From: Actinoplanes liguriensis | GTDB lineage: Bacteria > Actinomycetota > Actinomycetes > Mycobacteriales > Micromonosporaceae | Direction: 5' to 3' | Length of the DNA: 7,267 nt | NCBI GenBank assembly: GCA_000715855.1 | Contig: KL571338.1 | Location: forward strand, 17,545 to 24,811 | Part shown: piece after piece, positions 1 through 6,205 of the stretch | How the letters are laid out: each line of letters starts with the position of its first letter | Position numbering within the stretch: the first letter of the stretch is position 1 | Notes under the pieces: model-generated | Seen by the model: only the letters and a program-made list of their open reading frames with translations | Told to the model about the DNA's origin: nothing | Database searches by the model: none | Program-made: the position numbers and the translations under genes

Positions 1-844
1 GCTGGACGCGATCGGCGAGGTGGCCGGCACGACCGTGGACGCCGACGTCGCGCTGGTCTTCAGCTGGGAGTCGTGGTGGGCGGCCGAGGGGGAGGCCCGC
101 CCGTCCCAGTCGGTGACCTACCTGGAGCAGGTGCACGCGGCTCACCGGGCGCTGCGGTCGCTCGGCGTGACCTGTGACGTCGTGTCGCCGGACGCGGATC
201 TGTCCGGCTACAAGCTGGTCGTGGTCCCGTGCCTCTACATGGTCGGGGACGTGGCCGCGGAGCGGATCACCGAGTACGTCGCCGGCGGCGGCCACCTGCT
301 GGTCACGTTCTTCAGCGGGATCGTCGACGAGCGCGACCGGATCCGGCTGGGCGGTTACCCGGGCGCGTTCCGCGAGGTGCTCGGCGTGCGCACGGAGGAG
401 TTCGCCCCGCTCAAGCCGGGTCATCTGGTGAACCTGAGCAACGGCGGGGTCGGGTCGCTCTGGACCGAGCGGTTGCGCACCACGTCGGCGGCGACGATCG
501 CGAGCTATCTCGACGGGCCGCTGCCGGGGACACCGGCGATCACGCGGAACGAGTTCGGCGACGGCGTCGCGTGGTACCTGGCGACCGCCCTCGATGACAG
601 CGGCATGCGGGATCTCGTGCGAAATGTCGTACAAAATCAAGAATTTGATCTTGAAAATGATGAGGTCGAAGCCGTGCGCCGTAGTGGAGACGGCCGCAGC
701 TACCTCTTCGTCGTGAACCACGGGGCGAATCCCGTCGAGTATCCGGCGACGGGCCACAACCTCATCACCAATGAGCCGGTCGCCGGAACGCTGCGCGTCG
801 ACGGCGGCGGCGTCGCGGTAGTCAGGGAGGAGGCGGCCGCATGA
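1..844 (+). CDS. Beta-galactosidase, GH42 family, C-terminal part (5' end outside window)
   Basis: This is the last ~280 residues of a retaining exo-beta-galactosidase; the frame is open from base 2 and the gene starts upstream. The catalytic (alpha/beta) barrel is missing. What remains is the GH42 middle trimerisation domain: a strand with FSWESWW, then VVSPDADLSGYKLVVVPCLY, a GGGHLLVTFFSGIVDE stretch, and a LGGYPGAFREVLGV segment, all typical of that domain. A small beta C-terminal domain follows (roughly the last 60 residues, with YLFVVNHG). No signal peptide can be judged, but GH42 enzymes of this kind are normally cytoplasmic and cut imported beta-galactosides. The stop codon overlaps the next start (ATGA, 841-844), so it is co-translated with the permease genes. 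Bases about 621-665 are oddly AT-rich for this gene and use codons such as AAT, GAA and TTT. Family assignment is firm; natural substrate (lactose, galactan or galacto-oligosaccharide) is not readable. Confidence 0.93.
   Translation, partial: LDAIGEVAGTTVDADVALVFSWESWWAAEGEARPSQSVTYLEQVHAAHRALRSLGVTCDVVSPDADLSGYKLVVVPCLYMVGDVAAERITEYVAGGGHLLVTFFSGIVDERDRIRLGGYPGAFREVLGVRTEEFAPLKPGHLVNLSNGGVGSLWTERLRTTSAATIASYLDGPLPGTPAITRNEFGDGVAWYLATALDDSGMRDLVRNVVQNQEFDLENDEVEAVRRSGDGRSYLFVVNHGANPVEYPATGHNLITNEPVAGTLRVDGGGVAVVREEAAA
637..654. promoter_or_regulatory. Dyad TCAAGA-N6-TCTTGA in an AT-rich patch inside the GH42 gene
   Basis: A perfect 6-bp inverted repeat with a 6-base spacer (637-642 and 649-654) sits in an AT-rich island within otherwise GC-rich coding sequence. 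A second overlapping dyad, ATCAA-GAAT-TTGAT (636-649), shares bases with it. The 18-bp size and symmetry fit a dimeric repressor site about 190 nt ahead of the first permease gene. No convincing -35/-10 pair was found beside it. It may equally be a chance result of AT-rich codons coding for NQEFDLEND. Confidence 0.2.
825..833 (+). promoter_or_regulatory. Strong ribosome binding site for the first permease
   Basis: GGGAGGAGG lies 7 nt ahead of the ATG at 841, inside the last codons of the GH42 gene. It fixes the permease start and supports translational coupling through the ATGA overlap. Confidence 0.8.
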
Positions 845-1710
845 CCAGGAAAAAGCCGGTAACCGCGATCCTGTTCTTCGTTCTTCCGTTCGGGCTGTTG
901 TTCATCGCGTTCTATCTCGCGCCGATCGGGTACGCGATCAAGCAGTCCCTCTACAAGGTCACCCGCACCGGCACGTTCGGGCCGGCGCACGAGGTCTTCG
1001 GCGGCTTCGAGCAGTACCAGCGGGTGTTCCAGAACGGGCCGTTCTGGGAGTCGATCGGCCGGGTGCTGCTGTTCGGCGTGGTCCAGGTCCCGGTGATGCT
1101 CGGGCTGGCGCTGCTGCTCGCCCTGCTGCTCGACTCCGGGCTGGTCAAGGGCCGGGCGTTCTTCCGGCTGGCGTTCTTCGTGCCGTACGCGGTGCCGGGC
1201 GTGGTCGCCGCGATCATGTGGGGCTTCCTGTACTCACCGAACCTGTCGCCGTTCACCGCGGTCACCAAGACCTGGGACCTGCTTTCCGCGGACCTGGTGC
1301 TCTGGGCCATGGCGAACGTCGTGACCTGGGTGTACGTCGGCTACAACATGCTGATCATCTACTCCGCCCTGCTGGCCATCCCGCAGGAGGTGTACGAGGC
1401 GGCGAGGCTCGACGGCGCCGGCCCGGTGCGGACCGCGTGGTCCATCAAGATCCCCCTGGTCATGCCGGCGATCGTGCTGACCACGGTCTTCTCGATCATC
1501 GGAACGCTGCAACTGCTCGCCGAGCCGCAGGTGTTCCGGACCTTCAGCTCCGCGGTGTCCAGCACGTACACCCCGAACCTGACCGTCTACAGCACCTCGT
1601 CGATCCCGAACTTCAACCTGGCCGCCGCGTTCTCGGTGGTCCTGGCACTGGCGACGTGCCTTCTCTCGTTCGCCTTCCTCAAGGTCACGCAGCGGGGAGA
1701 CGACAAGTGA
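841..1710 (+). CDS. Carbohydrate ABC transporter permease, MalF/UgpA-like
   Basis: One of two inner-membrane subunits forming the sugar channel of a CUT1-type importer. The 289 residues contain six likely membrane spans (about 7-30, 72-98, 105-130, 151-178, 205-228, 258-281). The cytoplasmic EAA loop at about 183-211 begins EVYEAARLDGAG and ends IPLVMPAI; this loop contacts the ABC ATPase. Length and layout match the shorter MalF-like permeases that lack the large periplasmic loop of E. coli MalF. The start is ATG 841, backed by a strong ribosome binding site and an ATGA overlap with the beta-galactosidase gene. Its stop overlaps the next permease (GTGA). Flanking galactosidases point to a galactoside substrate, but the permease itself does not reveal specificity. 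Confidence 0.95.
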   Translation: MTRKKPVTAILFFVLPFGLLFIAFYLAPIGYAIKQSLYKVTRTGTFGPAHEVFGGFEQYQRVFQNGPFWESIGRVLLFGVVQVPVMLGLALLLALLLDSGLVKGRAFFRLAFFVPYAVPGVVAAIMWGFLYSPNLSPFTAVTKTWDLLSADLVLWAMANVVTWVYVGYNMLIIYSALLAIPQEVYEAARLDGAGPVRTAWSIKIPLVMPAIVLTTVFSIIGTLQLLAEPQVFRTFSSAVSSTYTPNLTVYSTSSIPNFNLAAAFSVVLALATCLLSFAFLKVTQRGDDK

Positions 1711-2534
1711 AGTCCAAATCCGCCGCCATGGCGATCATGGGGATCTGCACCTTCTACTTCCTGGTCCCGATCTGGTGGCTGTTCGTCGGGGCGAGCAAGT
1801 CGCGGTCGGACTTCTCGAACACCGCCCCGCTCTGGTTCGCCCACTTCAACCTGGGTCAGAACCTGAGCGAGCTGTTCCACTACCGCGACGGCGTGTTCCT
1901 GCGCTGGATGCTGAACAGCATCCTCTACACCGGCGGCGCCGCGCTGATCGGCACGCTGCTCGCCGCGATGTGCGGGTACGCCCTGGCCAAGTACCGCTTC
2001 CCGGGCCGGGAGACGATCTTCAACATCGTGCTCGGCGGGGTCCTGGTGCCGGCCACCGCGCTGGCGCTGCCGCTCTTCCTGATCTTCTCGCAGCTGAACG
2101 CGACCAACACCTTCTGGTCGGTGTTCCTGCCCAGCCTGGTCAACCCGTTCGGGGTCTACCTGGCCCGGATCTACGCCACCGCGAGTGTTCCGGACGAACT
2201 GCTGGAGGCCGCCCGGCTCGACGGCTCGGGCGAGGTGCGCACCTTCTTCACCGTCTCCAGCAAATTGATGTTCCCCGCTCTGGTGACCATCTTCCTGTTC
2301 CATTTCGTCGCGGTCTGGAACAACTTCCTGCTGCCGCTGATCATGCTCGGCAACGAGCGGCTGTTCCCCGTGACGCTCGGCCTCTACTCCTGGAACACCC
2401 AGGTCAACCAGCTTCCTGAGCTGCGGATGCTGGTGCTCACCGGCGCGCTCGTCTCGATCGTCCCGCTGGTGGTCGCGTTCCTTTTCCTTCAGCGCTTCTG
2501 GCGCAGCGGCCTCGGCTCCGGCGCCGTCAAGTAG
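1707..2534 (+). CDS. Carbohydrate ABC transporter permease, MalG-like
   Basis: Second channel subunit of the same importer, 275 residues with six likely membrane spans (about 9-27, 70-95, 104-128, 136-158, 186-212, 242-262). The EAA loop at about 164-192 begins ELLEAARLDGSG. The reading frame is open far upstream, but the true start is GTG 1707: GGGGAG lies at 1694-1699, 7 nt before it, it overlaps the previous stop as GTGA, and the protein then begins with a short basic KSKS stretch and a first membrane helix as in MalG proteins. It pairs with the upstream MalF-like protein as a heterodimer. A 75-nt gap separates its TAG stop from the binding-protein gene, the only uncoupled junction in the operon. 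Confidence 0.94.
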   Translation: MKSKSAAMAIMGICTFYFLVPIWWLFVGASKSRSDFSNTAPLWFAHFNLGQNLSELFHYRDGVFLRWMLNSILYTGGAALIGTLLAAMCGYALAKYRFPGRETIFNIVLGGVLVPATALALPLFLIFSQLNATNTFWSVFLPSLVNPFGVYLARIYATASVPDELLEAARLDGSGEVRTFFTVSSKLMFPALVTIFLFHFVAVWNNFLLPLIMLGNERLFPVTLGLYSWNTQVNQLPELRMLVLTGALVSIVPLVVAFLFLQRFWRSGLGSGAVK

Positions 2535-2609
2535 TGAGCCCGGTTGATTGAAGACCGGACAAATACCCGAAAAATCCCTCACGGTAATTTCCAAGAGATG
2601 GGTTCTCCC
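2535..2609 (+). promoter_or_regulatory. AT-richer gap ahead of the binding-protein gene; possible internal promoter or leader
   Basis: This is the only real gap in the operon and is clearly richer in A/T than its surroundings. It holds a small inverted repeat, CCGGT-N9-ACCGG (2540-2544 and 2554-2558), with no U-run after it, so it is a poor terminator but could be a processing or stability stem. A TTGAAG hexamer (2548-2553) resembles a -35 box, but I could not find a matching -10 at 16-19 nt. Raising binding-protein output over that of the permeases is a plausible role for such a gap. Confidence 0.3.
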
Positions 2610-2611
2610 AT
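2598..2611 (+). promoter_or_regulatory. Dyad ATGGG-TTCT-CCCAT over the binding-protein start
   Basis: A perfect 5-bp inverted repeat with a 4-nt loop ends on the first two bases of the ATG at 2610 and begins with an alternative in-frame ATG at 2598. As RNA it would form a short stem that hides the likely start codon and part of the purine-rich AAGAGATGGG stretch (2593-2602) serving as ribosome binding site. It could also be a DNA operator or chance. Confidence 0.25.
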
Positions 2612-3944
2612 GAAAATGAAAGCAATCATCGGCCTCGCGCTGACCTCCACCCTGGCCCTGACCGCCTGCTCCTCCGGCGGCGACGACGACACCACGGCCA
2701 CCGCCGGCGCCGGCGCCGCGAGCTGCGCCCCGTCGAGCGGCCCGGTCACCCTGAGCTTCACCTCCTGGATCCCGGGGATCGAGGACGTCGTCAAGGTCTG
2801 GAACGCCAAGAACCCGAACATCCAGGTCAAGGTCCAGACCGGCCCGAACGGCAACGGCGGCACCTACCAGAACTTCTTCAACCAGCTCAAGGCCGGCAAC
2901 GCCCCCGACCTGGGCCAGATCGAGTACGACGCGCTGCCCAGCTTCCGCGTCCAGGACGGCCTGACCAACCTGGCCGGCTGCAAGCCGGTGTCCGACGCCA
3001 AGGACCAGTTCATCGACTGGACCTGGAACCAGGTCTCGTTCGGCGAGAAGGACGCGGTCTACGGCGTGCCGCAGGACTCCGGCCCGATGGCGCTCTTCTA
3101 CCGCAAGGACCTGTTCGAGAAGGCCGGCATCCCGGTGCCGACCACCTGGGAGGAGTACGCGGCGGACGCCGTCAAGGTGAAGGCCGCGGGCGGCTACATC
3201 ACCAACTTCTCGCAGAGCGACATCAACCAGTTCGCGGGTCTCGCCTGGCAGGCCGGCGGCCACTGGTTCTCGAACGACGGCAGCAAGTGGACCGTCAACT
3301 TCCAGGACGAGGCGACCACCAAGGTCGCGAACTACTGGCAGGACCTGATCACCAAGAAGCTGGTCTCCGCGGTGCCGCCGTGGACCACCGAGTGGGACAG
3401 CGCGTACAACAAGGGCCAGGCCTGGACCTGGGTCTCCGCGGTCTGGGGCGCCAACTCGATCTCCTCCGGCGCGCCGGACACCTCCGGCAAGTGGGCGGTC
3501 GCCCCGATGCCGCAGTGGACCGCCGGCGGCAAGACGGCCGGTAACTGGGGCGGCTCGTCGACCGCGGTCTTCAAGGGCTCGAAGCACCCGTACGAGGCGT
3601 CGCAGTTCGCCATCTGGCTGAACACCTCGGAGGAGGCGCTTACGCTGCTCAACGAGAAGGCCAACCTCTACCCGGCCACCAAGACCGGCGGCTCGCTGGC
3701 CGCGCTGAGCAAGGGCGTCGACTTCTACGGCGGCCAGAAGATCTACGACATCTTCGCCCAGGCCGCCACCGAGGTCACCCCCGACTTCACCTGGGGACCC
3801 ACGATGACCTCGACCTACGCCACCGCGTCGGACGGCTTCAAGGCCGCTGTCTCGGGCAGCGGCACGCTCGGCGACGCGCTCAAGAAGGCGCAGACGTCGA
3901 CGATCGACAACCTCAAGTCGCAGAGCATTCCGGTCGCCGAGTGA
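2610..3944 (+). CDS. Sugar-binding lipoprotein of ABC importer (extracellular solute-binding protein family 1)
   Basis: The membrane-anchored receptor that binds the sugar outside the cell and delivers it to the permease pair. From ATG 2610 it has 444 residues. The N-terminus has a lysine-rich start (MKMK), a hydrophobic stretch and a lipobox LTAC with the lipidated cysteine at 20, then a Ser/Gly/Asp/Thr-rich linker to about residue 43. The mature domain shows family-1 hallmarks: LSFTSWIPG near 48, KAGNAPDLGQIEYDALP at about 94-110, and GVPQDSGPMALFYRKDLFEKAGI at about 152-174. Many tryptophans (53, 138, 140, 213, 219, 258, 272, 274) could stack on sugar rings. C39 and C124 could pair. Start options are ATG 2598 and ATG 2616; 2610 best fits a purine-rich site 7 nt upstream and signal-peptide length. 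Its codons are almost all G/C-ending, suggesting high expression. It lies after the permeases, the reverse of the common order, and its stop overlaps the alpha-galactosidase start. Confidence 0.93.
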   Translation: MKMKAIIGLALTSTLALTACSSGGDDDTTATAGAGAASCAPSSGPVTLSFTSWIPGIEDVVKVWNAKNPNIQVKVQTGPNGNGGTYQNFFNQLKAGNAPDLGQIEYDALPSFRVQDGLTNLAGCKPVSDAKDQFIDWTWNQVSFGEKDAVYGVPQDSGPMALFYRKDLFEKAGIPVPTTWEEYAADAVKVKAAGGYITNFSQSDINQFAGLAWQAGGHWFSNDGSKWTVNFQDEATTKVANYWQDLITKKLVSAVPPWTTEWDSAYNKGQAWTWVSAVWGANSISSGAPDTSGKWAVAPMPQWTAGGKTAGNWGGSSTAVFKGSKHPYEASQFAIWLNTSEEALTLLNEKANLYPATKTGGSLAALSKGVDFYGGQKIYDIFAQAATEVTPDFTWGPTMTSTYATASDGFKAAVSGSGTLGDALKKAQTSTIDNLKSQSIPVAE

Positions 3945-6004
3945 CCCTGTATCACCTGCGGGCCGCGGGCGTCAGCTTCGTGCTGGACGCCCGCGGTTCC
4001 GTTCTGCACTGGGGCGCCGATCCCGGCGATCTGCCGGACGATTTCGCCGCTACTCAGATTCCGGCAATTCCGCCGAGCTCCATCGACGTACCGCCGCAAT
4101 GGTCTCTGCTGCCGGATCTCGGCGCGGGATGGAGCGGCCGGCCGGCCCTGACGGGCCATCACGGCGGAGAGCCATGCGGAATGCTTCAGGTCGCCGCGAT
4201 CGAGCATGCTGAGAACACGATTGCCGTACGGACGGAAAGCGCCGGCAAACGCATCGGCGTCGTCACCGAGATCGTGCTGTCCCCGGAGGGCGTGCTCCGG
4301 ATCCGTCACGTCCTGACCCACCATGGCCCGGGCGTTTTCGAACTGTCCTCGCTGGATGTGCTGCTGCCGATTCCGCCCGGCGCCACCGAACTGCTCGACT
4401 TCAGCGGACTGTGGGCGCACGAGCGGCGTCCGCAGCGCTCGCCGTTGCGGCAGGGCGTGTGGAGCCGGGAGAGCCGGCACGGGCGGCCCGGGCACGACGA
4501 CGCGTTCCTGCTGATGGCCGGTGAGCCCGGGTTCGGGTTCCGCGACGGGCGGATCTGGGCGCTCCACCTGGCATGGAGCGGCGACAAGCGGATCTGGGCG
4601 GAACGCTCCGCGCTCGGCTTCGCGGCGGTCGGAGCGGGCGAACTGCTCGCGCCGGGGGAGATCCGCCTCGCGACCGGCGAGACGTATACGACGCCGTGGG
4701 CGGTGGCGGTCCACTCCGACTCCGGAATCGACGGGCTCTCCGATCGGCTGCACCCGTGGATCCGTTCCACGCGTCCCGCGCCGAGACCCCGGCCGGTCGT
4801 TCTGAACACGTGGGAGGCGGTCTATTTCGACCAGTCCCTGGACCGGCTCGGCGCCCTTGTCGACGCGGCCGCCGAGGTCGGTGTCGAACGATTCGTGCTC
4901 GACGACGGCTGGTTCACCGGTCGCCGCGACGACCGCCGAGCATTGGGGGACTGGTTCGTCGATCCGGTGGTGTGGCCGGACGGATTGCATCCACTGATCT
5001 CCCGCGTCCACGCGGCCGGAATGGATTTCGGGCTCTGGGTGGAACCGGAGATGGTGAGCCCGGACTCGGCGCTCGCCCGCGCGCATCCGTCCTGGATCCT
5101 CGGCCCGCCGGCCGCTGTGACGTGGCGATTCCAGCGCGTTCTCGACCTGGCGAATGCGGACGCCTACGCGTACGTCCTCGGGCGTCTGACCGATCTTCTC
5201 GCCGAATATCCGATCGCCTTCCTCAAATGGGATCACAACCGGGATCTGCTCGAATCCGGCGTCGCGCACCGGCAGACCACCGCGGTCTATCGGCTGCTCG
5301 CCGAGCTGCGGGCGGCGTTCCCGCACGTGGAGATCGAGAGCTGCGCGTCCGGCGGGGCGCGGATCGACCTGGGGATCCTGCCGCTCGTCGACCGGTTCTG
5401 GACCTCCGACACCAACGATCCGCTCGACCGTCAGCACATTCAGCGCTGGACGAGCGTGCTGATCCCACCGGAGCTGCTCGGCGGGCACCTCGGCGCGGGG
5501 ACGGCGCACGTCACCGGCCGTACGTCCGCATTGGGTCTACGCCTTGCCACCGCCCTCTTCGGGCATGCCGGCATCGAGTGGGACGTCTCCCGGGCCGCTC
5601 CCGAGGACCGCACCCTGATTGCGGCGTGGACCGCGGAGTACAAGCGCCTGCGGCCGCTGCTGCACTCCGGGGTGGTGGTCCGCGCGGACTCGCCGGACCC
5701 CGCGGTGCTGCTGCACGGCGTGGTCGCCCAGGACCGGTCGTCAGCGGTGTTCGCCCTGGTCACGGTGGACACGCCGGCCGCTGCGCTGCCCCCGCCGATC
5801 CGCTTCCCGGGCCTCGACCCGGACCGCCTCTACACGGTCCGGCCGCTGGGGCACCCGCCGCGGACGGTCCAGGACGCCCCGCCGCCGTGGCTGGTCGCCG
5901 GCTCGGTCACCCTCCCCGGCCGAGCCCTCTCCAAGATCGGCCTCCCCGCCCCCCTCCTGGTCCCTGAGCAGGCCGCCCTTTTCACCCTGGAGGCCACCCG
6001 CTGA
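3941..6004 (+). CDS. Alpha-galactosidase, GH36 family
   Basis: Hydrolyses terminal alpha-galactosyl residues (melibiose, raffinose-family sugars or galactomannan fragments) with retention of configuration. The 687 residues form an N-terminal beta-sandwich domain (about 1-280), a catalytic barrel (about 284-565) opened by LNTWEAVYFDQS, and a C-terminal beta domain. Visible family motifs are VLDDGWF (319-325), GLWVEPEMV (364-372), FLKWDHNRD with D431 as expected nucleophile, ESCASGG (466-472), and WTSD with D490 as expected acid/base. The spacing of 59 residues is close to that of characterised alpha-galactosidases of this clan. No signal peptide is present, so it acts in the cytoplasm on imported sugar. 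The start is GTG 3941, overlapping the binding-protein stop (GTGA). No good ribosome binding site precedes it, so translation probably depends on coupling. Codon use is looser than in the binding-protein gene, especially over the first ~350 nt. Length is slightly short for bacterial GH36 (about 700-740), but no core motif is missing. Confidence 0.95.
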   Translation: MTLYHLRAAGVSFVLDARGSVLHWGADPGDLPDDFAATQIPAIPPSSIDVPPQWSLLPDLGAGWSGRPALTGHHGGEPCGMLQVAAIEHAENTIAVRTESAGKRIGVVTEIVLSPEGVLRIRHVLTHHGPGVFELSSLDVLLPIPPGATELLDFSGLWAHERRPQRSPLRQGVWSRESRHGRPGHDDAFLLMAGEPGFGFRDGRIWALHLAWSGDKRIWAERSALGFAAVGAGELLAPGEIRLATGETYTTPWAVAVHSDSGIDGLSDRLHPWIRSTRPAPRPRPVVLNTWEAVYFDQSLDRLGALVDAAAEVGVERFVLDDGWFTGRRDDRRALGDWFVDPVVWPDGLHPLISRVHAAGMDFGLWVEPEMVSPDSALARAHPSWILGPPAAVTWRFQRVLDLANADAYAYVLGRLTDLLAEYPIAFLKWDHNRDLLESGVAHRQTTAVYRLLAELRAAFPHVEIESCASGGARIDLGILPLVDRFWTSDTNDPLDRQHIQRWTSVLIPPELLGGHLGAGTAHVTGRTSALGLRLATALFGHAGIEWDVSRAAPEDRTLIAAWTAEYKRLRPLLHSGVVVRADSPDPAVLLHGVVAQDRSSAVFALVTVDTPAAALPPPIRFPGLDPDRLYTVRPLGHPPRTVQDAPPPWLVAGSVTLPGRALSKIGLPAPLLVPEQAALFTLEATR

Positions 6005-6016
6005 CAGACTTGCGGC

Positions 6017-6193
6017 ATGACACCTGCGCAAGGAGCAAGCGGGCCGGCCGAGGACGTCCGACGGGAGGCGAGGGAGGTCGCTGCGGCGGAGGAGATCCGG
6101 GTCTTCTACGGCGACAGCCCTCCGCCGCTGCCGGAGGGCGTGATCGCGGTGACGCCTGGAGAGCTGGCGGCGGCGGATGACGAGCGGTGGTGA
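6017..6193 (+). CDS. Possible 58-residue hypothetical protein
   Basis: A short open frame from ATG 6017 to TGA 6191-6193 in the junction after the alpha-galactosidase gene. It starts 12 nt after that stop and ends 12 nt before the converging SUFU-gene stop, so it fills the gap neatly. The product begins MTPAQGASGPAEDVRREARE, has an acidic/alanine-rich helix-like first half, an EIRVFYGDSPPPLPEGVIAV middle, and ends LAAADDERW. No membrane helix, signal or known motif is seen. No ribosome binding site precedes the ATG. The first few codons are untypical of this genome, the rest fit its G/C-ending style. A strong hairpin lies inside it (6117-6139). Could be a real small gene or a chance frame in a terminator region. 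Confidence 0.4.
   Translation: MTPAQGASGPAEDVRREAREVAAAEEIRVFYGDSPPPLPEGVIAVTPGELAAADDERW
6117..6139. terminator. Perfect 8-bp GC-rich hairpin in convergent junction; possible bidirectional terminator
   Basis: GCCCTCCG (6117-6124) pairs perfectly with CGGAGGGC (6132-6139) around a 7-nt loop. It lies 113 nt after the alpha-galactosidase stop and 67 nt beyond the SUFU-gene stop on the other strand, where both converging transcripts should end. No T-run follows on either strand, so it is not a classical intrinsic terminator; U-less stems of this type have been proposed as terminators in actinomycetes. It also encodes PPPLPEG of the possible small protein, so coding constraint is an alternative explanation. 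Confidence 0.4.
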
Positions 6194-6205
6194 CGAACGG
6201 CCGGG

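Noticed and set aside
1218..1706. Upstream extension of the second permease frame
   Set aside because: It overlaps the first permease gene and encodes non-membrane, Arg/Gly/His-rich sequence; GTG 1707 with a ribosome binding site gives a normal MalG-like N-terminus.
2540..2558. CCGGT-N9-ACCGG as a transcription terminator after the second permease
   Set aside because: Only five pairs, a 9-nt loop and no T-run; at best a processing or stability stem.
2544..2609. TTG 2544 as start of the binding protein
   Set aside because: It would put 22 polar residues before the lipoprotein signal and has no ribosome binding site; an ATG next to MKMK fits a lipoprotein.
1587..3587. Long minus-strand open frame (666 codons) opposite permease and binding-protein genes
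   Set aside because: Its product is low-complexity Arg/Gly/Val/Glu-rich text with no domain, and the opposite strand has clearly recognisable proteins. It is the usual antisense shadow of high-GC codon bias.
3932..3946. GGTC-N7-GACC around the GTG start of the alpha-galactosidase
   Set aside because: A 4-bp stem is expected by chance at high GC and is too weak to claim control.
3815..5509. Long minus-strand open frame (564 codons) opposite the alpha-galactosidase
   Set aside because: Arg/Pro-rich composition without motifs; the + strand carries intact GH36 catalytic motifs across the same bases.
4573..5967. 464-codon + frame inside the GH36 gene
   Set aside because: Out-of-frame shadow, Arg/Ala/Pro-rich, no ribosome binding site, and fully covered by the real gene.
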